Assembly (NCBI GenBank): GCA_038276395.1
Contig: JBBQAA010000020.1
Location: forward strand, 35,158 to 99,157
Direction of reading: 5' to 3'
From: JBBQAA01 sp038276395
Lineage (GTDB): Bacteria > Actinomycetota > Thermoleophilia > Solirubrobacterales > Solirubrobacteraceae
DNA length: 64,000 nucleotides
Below, piece after piece: positions 17,051-25,317 of this stretch. How positions within the stretch are numbered: the first letter of the stretch is position 1; each line of letters starts with the position of its first letter. The notes beneath the pieces were generated by a model, which ran no database searches, was not told the DNA's origin, and saw only the letters and a list, made by a program, of their open reading frames with translations. A program made the translations under genes and the position numbers.

Positions 17051-18195
17051 GCGGCGGAGGCTGGGAGGTGACGATGATCAAGGAGGTGACTGAAAGCTTG
17101 AACCGGCGCCGCGTTCCGCTCAGTGCGATCGAGCGGCAACATCGGAAGGGTTCCTACCGATACTTCGGTGCCCAGGGCGTAATCGATTACGTAGACGATT
17201 ACCTCTTCGATGGAGATTTCATCCTCGTCGCTGAGGACGGGGAAAACCTTCGTAGCCGCAAGCAGCCTGTCGCGTCGCTCGTTTCGGGGCGCTTCTGGGT
17301 CAACAACCATTCGCACATCCTCAAGGTCGACGAGGGCGTGACAAACCGGCGATTTCTGATGCACGCTCTCAACCAGGCTGATATCTCAGGCTTGGTCACC
17401 GGTGCTGCTCAACCGAAGCTCACCAAAGCAAGCCTTGGCGGGCTTCAAGTCCAGCTTCCGGTAAGGGCTGTACAGGATCGTGTCGCCTCCGTCCTCGCCG
17501 CCTTCGACGAGCTCATCGAGATCATCGAGCGGCGGATCGAGCTGCTCGAGGACCTCGCCCGCTCGCTGTACCGCGAGTGGTTCGTGCGGTTTCGGTTTCC
17601 CGGCTTCCGGCACGGCCAAGGTGCGCCGGTACCGGGACTCCTCCCGGAGTCCTGGACGGTCGCCCGTCTTGGCGACGTGGCGACACTCAGGTACGGAAAG
17701 TCTTTACCCGCGGCCAGGCGCCGCCCTGGGCACGTCGCGGTCGTATCGTCCGCCGGCGTCATTGGCGAGCACGACGAGGCAGTGGCCGACGGTCCCGGCG
17801 TGGTAGTCGGACGCAAGGGCAACGTCGGTTCGGTCTGGTGGATCGATCGACCGTTCTTCCCGATCGACACCACGTATTACGTTGAGACCGAAGGATCGCT
17901 TGGCCTCCTGTACTGGCAACTTCAGGAGTTGCCCTTCGTCGATTCCCATGCCGCGGTGCCGGGGCTGAGCCGAGAACAGGCTTACAACCTTCCGGTCGTG
18001 GTACCGCCCCGGGCGCTCGCGGAACGCTTCGAAGTGATTCACCGAGGGTGCTTCGATCAGGTCGGCGTGCTGAGGGCGTCGAACGAGAAGCTCGCCACCA
18101 CCCGAGACCTCCTCCTCCCCCGCCTCGTCACCGCCCGGCTCGACATCTCTGACGTCGACCTCGGCGACCTCCTCCCCGACGAGGCCGAGGCTTGA
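17047..18195 (+). CDS. hsdS: Type I restriction-modification specificity subunit HsdS
   Basis: HsdS provides two target-recognition domains that read the bipartite site of the type I enzyme. The 382-aa protein has an N-terminal TRD (about residues 10-140, RRVPLSAIERQHRKGSYRYF to KLTKASLGGLQVQLP). A central conserved helix follows (VLAAFDELIEIIERRIELLE). A second TRD starts near SWTVARLGDVATLRYGKSLP and ends NLPVVVPPRALAE, followed by the distal helix. GTG 17047 overlaps the fic stop; the TTG start of hsdR overlaps its own stop. GC content drops visibly in the first TRD (about 17080-17480), as expected for recombining specificity cassettes. Confidence 0.88.
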   Translation: MSGGGWEVTMIKEVTESLNRRRVPLSAIERQHRKGSYRYFGAQGVIDYVDDYLFDGDFILVAEDGENLRSRKQPVASLVSGRFWVNNHSHILKVDEGVTNRRFLMHALNQADISGLVTGAAQPKLTKASLGGLQVQLPVRAVQDRVASVLAAFDELIEIIERRIELLEDLARSLYREWFVRFRFPGFRHGQGAPVPGLLPESWTVARLGDVATLRYGKSLPAARRRPGHVAVVSSAGVIGEHDEAVADGPGVVVGRKGNVGSVWWIDRPFFPIDTTYYVETEGSLGLLYWQLQELPFVDSHAAVPGLSREQAYNLPVVVPPRALAERFEVIHRGCFDQVGVLRASNEKLATTRDLLLPRLVTARLDISDVDLGDLLPDEAEA

Positions 18196-21100
18196 GCCCG
18201 GAGAGATACTCCGAGCAGGCGCTCGTCGAGCGGCCGGCGCTCGACCTCCTCGCCGAGCTCGGCTACGAGGTCATCGACGCCTACACCGAGCAGTACGGGG
18301 AGGCCGGGCTCGCCGCGGGTGCGCCCGGGCGGGACGGCCGCGATGAGGTGATCCTGCGCCGCCGCCTGCGGCCGAAGCTCGTCGAGCTGAACCCGAACCT
18401 GCCGCCCGAGGCGCTCGACCAGGCCGTCGAGCAGCTCACCCGCGATCGCGCGGCGATGGACCCGGTGCGCGCCAATCGCTCCGTGCACGACCTGCTCCGC
18501 GACGGCGCCCAGGTCACCTTCGCCACCGAGGACGGCGGCCGCGCGACGGAGACGGTCCGCTTCGTCGACTGGAACGCGCCGCGGGCCAACGACTTCCTCG
18601 CCGTCTCCCAGCTCTGGGTAGTCGGGCCTCTGCACACGCGCCGCACGGACATCGTCTGCTTCGTCAACGGGATCCCGCTCGTGCTGATCGAGCTGAAGGC
18701 CTCCCACAGATCCGCCAAGGCCGCCTACGACAAGAACCTCCGCGACTACCGCGACACGATCCCGCAGCTCTTCACGCCCAACGGGCTCGTCATCCTCTCG
18801 AGCGGCTCGGAGACCAGGGTCGGCTCGACCTTCGCGCCCTGGGAGCGCTTCGGCGAGTGGCGGAAGGTCGCCGACGAGGGGGAGCCGCGCGGCCTCGTCT
18901 CGCTCGAGACCGCGCTGCGCGGCCTGTGCGAGCCCGAGCGCCTGCTCGACGCCGTGGAGAGCTTCGTCGCCTTCCTCGAGCGGCCGGGCGGGCTCGTCAA
19001 GGTGCTCGCCCAGAACCACCAGGTCCTCGGCGTCAACGCGGCGATCCGGGCGCTCCGCGACGAGCGCACGCGGGAGGGGAAGCTCGGGGTCTTCTGGCAC
19101 ACGCAGGGCTCGGGCAAGAGCCTCTCGATGCTGTTCTTCACCCAGAAGGTGCTGCGCCGCGAGCCCGGGCACTGGACCTTCGTCATGGTCACCGACCGCG
19201 CCGAGCTCGACGACCAGCTCTACGGGGACTTCAAGGACGCCGGCGTCGTCGAGGGCCACCTCCAGGCCGACTCCTCCGCCCACCTGCGGCGGCTGCTGGG
19301 GGAGGATCACCGCTACGTCTTCACGCTCATCCACAAGTTCCGCACGGACGCGAACGCGCCCATGCCCGTCTGCTCGGAGCGCGACGACATCGTCGTCATC
19401 ACCGACGAGGCGCATCGCACCCAGTACTCGGCGCTCGCGCTGAACATGCGCCAGGCGCTGCCGAACGCAAGCTTCCTCGGCTTCACGGGAACGCCGCTCA
19501 TCGCCGGTGAGGTGCAGCGCACGCGCGAGGTCTTCGGGGACTACGTCTCGACCTACAACTTCCGCGACTCGATCGAGGACGGGGCGACCGTCCCGCTCTA
19601 CTACGAGAACCGGATCCCCGAGCTGCAGATCCTCAACGAGCGCTTCGACGAGGAGCTGACGGAGATCCTCGAGGAGGCCGAGCTCGACGAGCAGCAGGAG
19701 CGCGCGCTCTCGCGGCGTTTCGGCGCCGAGTACCAGCTCCTGACCCGGCCGGCGCGGCTCGAGCGGATCGCCGCCGACCTCGTCCGCCACTTCGCCGGGC
19801 GCGGCTTTCTCGGCAAGGCGATGTTCGTGGCCGTCGACAAGGCGACCGCCGTGCGGATGCACGAGCTCGTCCGCGAGGAGTGGGCGCGCCATCTGGCCGA
19901 GCTCGAGGAGCGTGCCGGGCGGCTCTCGGCGCTTGAGCGCGAGGGCGTCGAGGCCCAGATCGCCTTCATGCGGGAGACCGACATGGCGGTCGTCGTCTCC
20001 CAGTCCCAGAACGAGATCGCCGACATGGAGGCGCTCGGCCTCGACATCGCGCCCCACCGCCGGCGGATGAACGAGGAGGACCTCGACGAGCGCTTCAAGG
20101 ACCCCGCGGATCCTTTCCGCCTCGTGTTCGTCTGCGCGATGTGGATGACCGGCTTTGACGTGCCGTCCTGCTCGACGATCTACCTCGACCGCCCGATGCG
20201 CAACCACACGCTGATGCAGACGATCGCGCGGGCCAATCGCATCTTTCCCGAGAAGGAGGCGGGCCTGATCGTCGACTACGTCGGCGTCTTCCGCCACCTC
20301 GAGGCGGCGCTCGCGATCTACGCCGCGGGCCCGGCCGGGGAAGGCGCGAGCGACGTCATCCGCGACAAGGCGGCGCTCGTCGCGGAACTCGAGGAGGAGC
20401 TGCGCGAGCTGCTCGAGTTCGCCGCGCGCTGGGACGTCGACCTCGACGTTCTCGCCCGCGCCGAGGGGTTTGAGTTCATCGCCCTGCGGGACGCCTCGGT
20501 CGAGGCGCTGCTCGTGGACTCCGTGACCCGTCGCGGCTACCTCGAGCGCTCCGATCGCGTGCGCCGGCTGTTCGCCGCGATCCTGCCCGACCCCGCGGCC
20601 GGCCCGCACGCACGCCTCGTCGGCGTCGCCCGCAACGTCGCCGAGCGCATCCGCTCCCTGGACGAGCCGCCGGACGTCACCCGCGTGGCCGGCGCGGTCA
20701 GCGAGCTGCTCGATCGATCGGTCGGCGCCGAGGAGTACGTGATCCGCGCCGCGGCCGAGGGCGCCGAGGCGGAGACGACGATCGACCTGAACACGATCGA
20801 CTTCGAGGCGCTCGCGGCGCGCCTGGCCGGGCGCAAGCGCTCGGGTGCGCAGCGCCTGGCCCGGCGGCTCGGTGAGCGGCTCGAGGCGAGCGCGCGGCAG
20901 AACCCCACGCGGCTCGACCTCGTGGCCCGGCTGCGCGAGCTGATCGACGCCTACAACGCCGGCAGCCTGAACGTGGACGAGATGCTCCGCCGCCTCCAGG
21001 CGCTCTCCCGCGATCTCTCGGCCGACGAGCTCCGCACAGCCCGCGAGGGCCTCGGCGAGGCCGAGCTCGCCGTCTTCGACCTGCTGACGAAGCCCGATCC

Positions 21101-22010
21101 CGTCCTCGGCGAGGAGGAGCGCGAGCGGGTCAAGCAGGTCGCGCGCAAGCTCATGGCGCACATCACCGACCGCCTCGTGCTCGACTGGCGTCGCAAGGCC
21201 GAGACACGCGAGGCGGCGCGCGTGCTCGTCCGCGACGTGCTCGACGAGCTCCCCGACGCCTACGACCCCGACACCTGGGAGCGCAAGACCGATGCGGTGT
21301 TCGATCACATCTTCGCGAGCTACCACGACGACGGGTCGAGCGTCTACGACGAGGCGGTCCCGGCCGATCCCGCCGTGGCGCTCGCCGCGAGTCCGCCCGC
21401 CGAGACCGTGGCCGCCCAGTTCGATGTCGACGAGGTCACCCGCGCGGTGCTCGAGCGGATCCGGACCGACCCCACCCTCGCCGAGCAGGTCGCCGAGCGG
21501 CTCAGGGGCAGGGACGCCTTCTTCGCCGTGCCGAGCCCGGAGCTGATCGAGGGCGACGAGACGTTCGCCGTCGAGTTCAAGTCGACCGCGCGCTGGAATC
21601 TCCGCGACGGGGTCAAGGACCGGCGTATGGAGGATGCCGTCGTCAAGACAGTGGCCGCCTTCCTCAACACCGACGGCGGCACGCTCTTCATCGGGGTGGA
21701 CGACGAGCGGCGGCCGCTCGGCCTCGGCCATGACACGCCGCTCGTCCGGCCGCCGAACGTCGACGGCCTCGTCAACTGGCTGACCACGCATCTCGCCGGC
21801 GCGCTCACCCACACGGCCGTGATGCGGACGCGGGCACGCATCGAGGAGCTCGGCGGCGTCGAGATCTGCCGCGTCGACGTCGCGCGATCCTCCCAGCCGG
21901 TCATGGCACGGATGAGCACCAAGGACGAGCGGTTCTGGGTGCGGATGAACAACAGCTCCCGCGCCCTGCCTGAGCTCGAGATCGAGGACTACTGCCGCGA
22001 CCACTGGTAG
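18192..22010 (+). CDS. hsdR: Type I restriction endonuclease subunit HsdR fused to an AlbA_2/Schlafen-like domain
   Basis: HsdR is the ATP-driven translocase and nuclease subunit. The 1272-aa protein starts at TTG 18192, overlapping the hsdS stop. Motifs in order: nuclease core with Asp in RRTDIVCFVNG near residue 153 and ELKAS near 167; Walker A TQGSGKS at 304-310; DEAH at 405-408; FTGTP about 30 residues later; and QTIARANR in the second helicase lobe. From about residue 1115 it carries an extra domain (FAVEFKSTARWNL, AFLNTDGGTLFIGVDD, RFWVRMNNSS) resembling AlbA_2 putative nucleic-acid-binding domains. Typical HsdR is about 1000 aa and lacks this. The fusion could sense nucleic acid or alter effector activity; that is inference. 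Confidence 0.9.
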   Translation: MSPERYSEQALVERPALDLLAELGYEVIDAYTEQYGEAGLAAGAPGRDGRDEVILRRRLRPKLVELNPNLPPEALDQAVEQLTRDRAAMDPVRANRSVHDLLRDGAQVTFATEDGGRATETVRFVDWNAPRANDFLAVSQLWVVGPLHTRRTDIVCFVNGIPLVLIELKASHRSAKAAYDKNLRDYRDTIPQLFTPNGLVILSSGSETRVGSTFAPWERFGEWRKVADEGEPRGLVSLETALRGLCEPERLLDAVESFVAFLERPGGLVKVLAQNHQVLGVNAAIRALRDERTREGKLGVFWHTQGSGKSLSMLFFTQKVLRREPGHWTFVMVTDRAELDDQLYGDFKDAGVVEGHLQADSSAHLRRLLGEDHRYVFTLIHKFRTDANAPMPVCSERDDIVVITDEAHRTQYSALALNMRQALPNASFLGFTGTPLIAGEVQRTREVFGDYVSTYNFRDSIEDGATVPLYYENRIPELQILNERFDEELTEILEEAELDEQQERALSRRFGAEYQLLTRPARLERIAADLVRHFAGRGFLGKAMFVAVDKATAVRMHELVREEWARHLAELEERAGRLSALEREGVEAQIAFMRETDMAVVVSQSQNEIADMEALGLDIAPHRRRMNEEDLDERFKDPADPFRLVFVCAMWMTGFDVPSCSTIYLDRPMRNHTLMQTIARANRIFPEKEAGLIVDYVGVFRHLEAALAIYAAGPAGEGASDVIRDKAALVAELEEELRELLEFAARWDVDLDVLARAEGFEFIALRDASVEALLVDSVTRRGYLERSDRVRRLFAAILPDPAAGPHARLVGVARNVAERIRSLDEPPDVTRVAGAVSELLDRSVGAEEYVIRAAAEGAEAETTIDLNTIDFEALAARLAGRKRSGAQRLARRLGERLEASARQNPTRLDLVARLRELIDAYNAGSLNVDEMLRRLQALSRDLSADELRTAREGLGEAELAVFDLLTKPDPVLGEEERERVKQVARKLMAHITDRLVLDWRRKAETREAARVLVRDVLDELPDAYDPDTWERKTDAVFDHIFASYHDDGSSVYDEAVPADPAVALAASPPAETVAAQFDVDEVTRAVLERIRTDPTLAEQVAERLRGRDAFFAVPSPELIEGDETFAVEFKSTARWNLRDGVKDRRMEDAVVKTVAAFLNTDGGTLFIGVDDERRPLGLGHDTPLVRPPNVDGLVNWLTTHLAGALTHTAVMRTRARIEELGGVEICRVDVARSSQPVMARMSTKDERFWVRMNNSSRALPELEIEDYCRDHW

Positions 22011-22045
22011 ATCTACCTCGCGCCCGTCCGGTGCTCCCCCACGGA

Positions 22046-22162
22046 GGTGGGCTGCATTTCGTGACCCATCGGCTCGAAATGCCGCCCACCTCGCGCCCGC
22101 CCGGGGCTTCCCACGGAGGTGGGCTGCATTTCGTGATCCATCGGCTCGAAATGCCGCCCACC
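22046..22162. repeat. Palindromic intergenic repeat, two 45-nt copies (family A)
   Basis: Copies at 22046-22090 and 22118-22162 are identical at 44 of 45 positions and spaced 72 bp apart. Each is a hairpin: GGTGGGC and GCATTTCG on the left pair with CGAAATGC and GCCCACC on the right. Related copies lie at 43708-43757 and 60082-60202. Here they fill the 253-bp gap between convergent hsdR and the enoyl-CoA hydratase gene, so they may act as a bidirectional terminator or REP-like element. The rest of the gap shows nothing else. Confidence 0.85.
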
Positions 22163-22263
22163 CCCGGCCGCCGCCCACCCCCCGGCTCCCCGGCTGCCGG
22201 AGGCCCTCCTGGCCGAGACGGTCCCAACGCCGGTCGGCCCGCGTGCGGCCGGTGCCGCGCGCC

Positions 22264-23046
22264 CTACTCCCCCCGCCACTCCGGCCGCCGCTTCTCGCCG
22301 AACGCCCGGACCCCCTCGCGGAAGTCGGCCGAGGAGAAGCACGCGCGCCGGAGCTCGATCAGCTCGGCCTCGATCTCCGGGTCGAGCACGGCGTGGGCGG
22401 CAGCGAGCTCGCGGATGACGCGCTTGTTGCCCGACAGGGCGAGCGGGGCGTTGCCGCCGATCTCCTCGGCCAGCGCCACCGCCCGCTCGGCCACCTCCTC
22501 GTCGGGCACGACCTCGTTCACGAGCCCCCAGGAGAGCGCCGTGGCCGCGTCCACCCGCGCGCCGACCATGAACAGCTCGCGCGTGCGCGCCGCGCCGATG
22601 ACCTCAATGAACTTCTGCAGCCCGGTGTGGGAGTAGACGAGCCCGAGCTTGGCCGGCGGCATCCCCAGCTCGATCCCCTCCCCGGCCACGCGCAGGTCGC
22701 AGGAGAGCGCGACCTCGAGCCCGCCGCCGATCGCGTGACCCGTGAGCGCGCCGACGATCGGATAGGGGTACTCCTCAAGGGCGCCGATCGCCGCCGCGAA
22801 CGGGTGGGCGACGAGCTTCTCGGCCTCGACGGCGAAGACGTCCTGCGGGATGTCGGCGATGTCGTAGCCGGCAGAGAAGATCCCCTCCTCGCCGGCGACG
22901 ACGACACAGTGCGCGTCCAGGCGCGGCAGCTCCCGCGCGATCGCGTCGAGGATCGCGTGGTCGAGCGCCCCCCGCTTGCCCGGGTTGGCGATCGTCAGGC
23001 GGGCGACGCCCGCGGCGGGCTCGTCGAGGCGCAGCTCGCCGGGCAC
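22264..23046 (-). CDS. Enoyl-CoA hydratase/isomerase family protein
   Basis: This 260-aa crotonase-fold protein shows the first oxyanion-hole region EEGIFSAGYDIADIP, the second GALTGHAIGGGLEVALSCDLRVA, and the C-terminal FREGVRAFGEKRRPEW typical of enoyl-CoA hydratases. It should hydrate or isomerise an acyl-CoA in the cytosol. The catalytic Glu of true hydratases is not clear in this sequence (GMPPAKLGLVYSHTG), so the exact reaction is uncertain. It lies just downstream of the biotinyl-carrier gene on the minus strand, with 31 bp between them, suggesting co-transcription in acyl-CoA metabolism. Confidence 0.85.
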   Translation of the reverse strand: MPGELRLDEPAAGVARLTIANPGKRGALDHAILDAIARELPRLDAHCVVVAGEEGIFSAGYDIADIPQDVFAVEAEKLVAHPFAAAIGALEEYPYPIVGALTGHAIGGGLEVALSCDLRVAGEGIELGMPPAKLGLVYSHTGLQKFIEVIGAARTRELFMVGARVDAATALSWGLVNEVVPDEEVAERAVALAEEIGGNAPLALSGNKRVIRELAAAHAVLDPEIEAELIELRRACFSSADFREGVRAFGEKRRPEWRGE

Positions 23047-23077
23047 GGGCGGGGTCCGTGGCCGCCCGCGAGCCCGT

Positions 23078-23293
23078 CTAGTCCTCGAGGACGACGAGCG
23101 TGTCGCCCTCGGAGACGGACTGGCCCTCCTCGCAGCGGATCTCCGTGACCTTCCCGGGATCCTCCGCCTCGACCGGCATCTCCATCTTCATCGACTCGAG
23201 GATGACGACCGTGTCGCCCTCGGCGATCTCCTGGCCGACCTGCACCTCGATCTTCCAGACCGTGCCCGTGATGTGGGCCTCGACGTCGCTCAC
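23078..23293 (-). CDS. Stand-alone biotin/lipoyl attachment-domain protein
   Basis: This 71-aa protein is essentially one biotinyl domain. ESMKMEMPVEA contains the attachment lysine K36 in the canonical MKM motif, flanked by hinge strands (VWKIEVQVGQEIAEGD and EGQSVSEGDTLVVLED). It would be biotinylated by BirA and could carry CO2 for an acyl-CoA carboxylase. Such mini-BCCPs are known in actinobacteria. No biotin carboxylase is in the window, although two carboxyltransferase beta genes (38473 and 56922) and the biotin pathway are. It precedes the enoyl-CoA hydratase gene on the same strand. Confidence 0.9.
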   Translation of the reverse strand: MSDVEAHITGTVWKIEVQVGQEIAEGDTVVILESMKMEMPVEAEDPGKVTEIRCEEGQSVSEGDTLVVLED

Positions 23294-23365
23294 GGCAGCT
23301 CCTCCTCGGGGGACGGGCCGGCACCATACCCGGCGCTCCCGATGGCAGAGCGCGCCGTGTGCGGG

Positions 23366-23784
23366 CTACCAGTTGCCCGACGCCGGGCAGCCGCCCTGGC
23401 CGACCGGCGTGCACGTGCGCGTGAGGGTCCCGGCCGAGGACCGCGCGACGGTGAAGTCCGAGTCGGCCGAGGAGCTCGAGCGGACGGTCACCGTTAGGTG
23501 TTGCGCGTGCCCGAGCTCGTGAGGCGGGGCGCGCTCGGGAGATTCTGGTCCTCGGTGGCCAGGTCGGCCGGCGTCGCGCTGTAGGTGTCGTGGTCCTGCC
23601 GGCACTCCTCCATCGCCCAGCTCGGCGCTGCGGGCGTCGGACTTGGCCGAGACGTCGTGGGCCTTGGAGCGCTGGGAGAGGAAGGACCCGAGCGCGATCG
23701 CCGCGAGGATCCCGATGATGAGGATGACGACGAGGAGCTCGACGAGCGTGCACCCGTCCTCCGCTTTGGGGTCGATCGAGGCAT
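23366..23784 (-). pseudogene. Type IV pilin-like protein broken by frame shifts
   Basis: A prepilin N-terminus is unmistakable in one minus frame: EDGCTLVELLVVILIIGILA, with the Gly before the cleavage site and Glu at mature position 5, then FLSQRSKAHDVSAKSDARS. The middle (WAMEECRQDHDTYSATPADL) is in a second frame. The end (LTVTVRSSSSADSDFTVARS to the TAG at 23366) returns to the first frame. An ATG at 23784 is also one base out of frame. About three single-base changes would restore a 135-140-aa pilin, with Cys replacing the usual Phe at mature position 1. PilB at 50398 is intact but far away. Real decay or sequence error cannot be separated here. Confidence 0.7.
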
Positions 23785-23823
23785 GTCCGTCTTAGATCGG
23801 CCGCTTGAGGGAACCCCTTAGTC

Positions 23824-25317
23824 GTGATCCTCGCCGTCGATGAGGGGACGACCGGGACCACCTGCCTCGTCTTCGATCCAGAGCTCGAGCTGCTCGGCCG
23901 AGCCTACCGGGAGTTCGCCCAGCACTTCCCCCGCCCCGGCTGGGTCGAGCACGACGCCGCGGAGATCTGGGAGGTCACCCGGGCGGTTGCGCTGGAGGCC
24001 CTCGCGGACGCCGGCGCCGAGCCCGGGGAGCTGCAGGCGATCGGCATCACGAACCAGCGCGAGACGGTGTGCGCATGGGATCCCGAGACCGGCGAGCCGC
24101 TCGCCCGCGCGATCGTCTGGCAGGACCGTCGCACCGCCGCGCGCTGCGACGAGCTGCGGAAGGACGAGGACTACGTGGCGCTCGTGCGCGAGCGGACGGG
24201 GCTCGTGCTCGACCCCTACTTCTCCGGCACGAAGATGGAGTGGCTGCTGCGCGAGGTCGACGGCCTGCGCGAGCGGGCCGAGGCGGGCCGGGCGGTCCTC
24301 GGCACGATGGACGCCTGGATCGTCTTCAAGCTCACCGGCGAACTCGTCACCGATGCCTCCAACGCCTCGCGCACGCTGCTCTTCGACATCGGCGAGGGGG
24401 ACTGGGACGGTGAGCTGTGCGAGCGCCTCGGGGTCCCCGAGGGCGCGCTGCCGCGCGTCGGGCCGAGCGCCGGCGTCGTCGGCGAGACGCGCCCGGGTGC
24501 GCTCGGCGACTTCGCGGGCGTGCCGGTGGCGGGCATCGCCGGGGATCAGCAGGCAGCGCTCTTCGGCCAGGCGTGCGTCGATCCGGGGGAGGGCAAGAAC
24601 ACCTACGGGACGGGCTCCTTCGTGCTCGTCAACGCGGGCTCGGCGCCGCCGCCGCCGACCGAGGGGCTGCTCTCGACCGTGGCCTGGCGGATCGGCGACC
24701 GCCTCGCCTACGCGCACGAGGCGTCGATCTTCGTCACCGGCGCCGCCGTCCAGTGGCTGCGCGACGGGCTCGGCGTGATCGTCGAGGCGGCCGAGACGGC
24801 GGCGCTCGCCGGCTCGCTCGACGCCAACGACGGCGTCTACTTCGTCCCCGCCCTGACCGGGCTCGGCTCCCCCCACTGGGACCCCTACGCGCGCGGCGCG
24901 ATCCTCGGGCTGACGCGGGGCACGACCCGCGCTCACCTGGCCCGGGCGGCGCTCGAGGCCATCGCCTACCAGACGGTCGACGCGGTGCGCGCGATCGAGG
25001 CGGCCACCGGGGAGAGCCTGCCCGAGCTCCGGGCCGACGGCGGCGCGACGGCCAACCCGTGGCTCATGCAGTTCCAGGCCGACGTGCTCGGCGTGCCCGT
25101 CGTCCTGCCCGAGGTGGCCGAGACGACCGCGCTCGGTGCCGCCGCGCTCGCGGGCGTCGGCGCGGAGCTCATGACCGTCGACGCGGTCGCGCGGGCCCAC
25201 AGCGAGCGCCGGCGCTACGAGCCCGCGATGGGGGAGGACGAGCGCGCGAGCCTCCTGGCCGATTGGAGCCGGGCGCTCGAGCGCTCCCGCGAGTGGGCGC
25301 GCGAGGAGCCTACGTGA
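23824..25317 (+). CDS. glpK: Glycerol kinase
   Basis: GlpK phosphorylates glycerol to sn-glycerol 3-phosphate with ATP. The 497-aa FGGY-family protein starts at GTG 23824, with the phosphate-1 loop DEGTTGTTCLVFD. It then shows GITNQRETVCAWD, VWQDRRTAARC for substrate contacts, PYFSGTKMEWLL, GIAGDQQAALFGQ, KNTYGTGSFVLVN and the C-terminal ADGGATANPWLMQFQAD. Length and motif order match GlpK closely. No glpF or glpD is adjacent. Its 3' end overlaps the convergent GGDEF gene by 8 bp. Nearby plsC uses glycerol-phosphate-derived lipids, but the genes are not co-transcribed. Confidence 0.93.
   Translation: MILAVDEGTTGTTCLVFDPELELLGRAYREFAQHFPRPGWVEHDAAEIWEVTRAVALEALADAGAEPGELQAIGITNQRETVCAWDPETGEPLARAIVWQDRRTAARCDELRKDEDYVALVRERTGLVLDPYFSGTKMEWLLREVDGLRERAEAGRAVLGTMDAWIVFKLTGELVTDASNASRTLLFDIGEGDWDGELCERLGVPEGALPRVGPSAGVVGETRPGALGDFAGVPVAGIAGDQQAALFGQACVDPGEGKNTYGTGSFVLVNAGSAPPPPTEGLLSTVAWRIGDRLAYAHEASIFVTGAAVQWLRDGLGVIVEAAETAALAGSLDANDGVYFVPALTGLGSPHWDPYARGAILGLTRGTTRAHLARAALEAIAYQTVDAVRAIEAATGESLPELRADGGATANPWLMQFQADVLGVPVVLPEVAETTALGAAALAGVGAELMTVDAVARAHSERRRYEPAMGEDERASLLADWSRALERSREWAREEPT

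Noticed and set aside
18057..22178. 1373-codon open frame on the minus strand opposite hsdR
   Set aside because: Mirror frame of a very GC-rich gene. Its composition is Arg/Val/Glu/Leu-rich with no domain, while the plus strand has all HsdR motifs.
22013..22342. Minus-strand open frames with repeated GGISSRW(V/I)TKC peptide
   Set aside because: They are the translation of the palindromic repeats at 22046-22162, not a protein.
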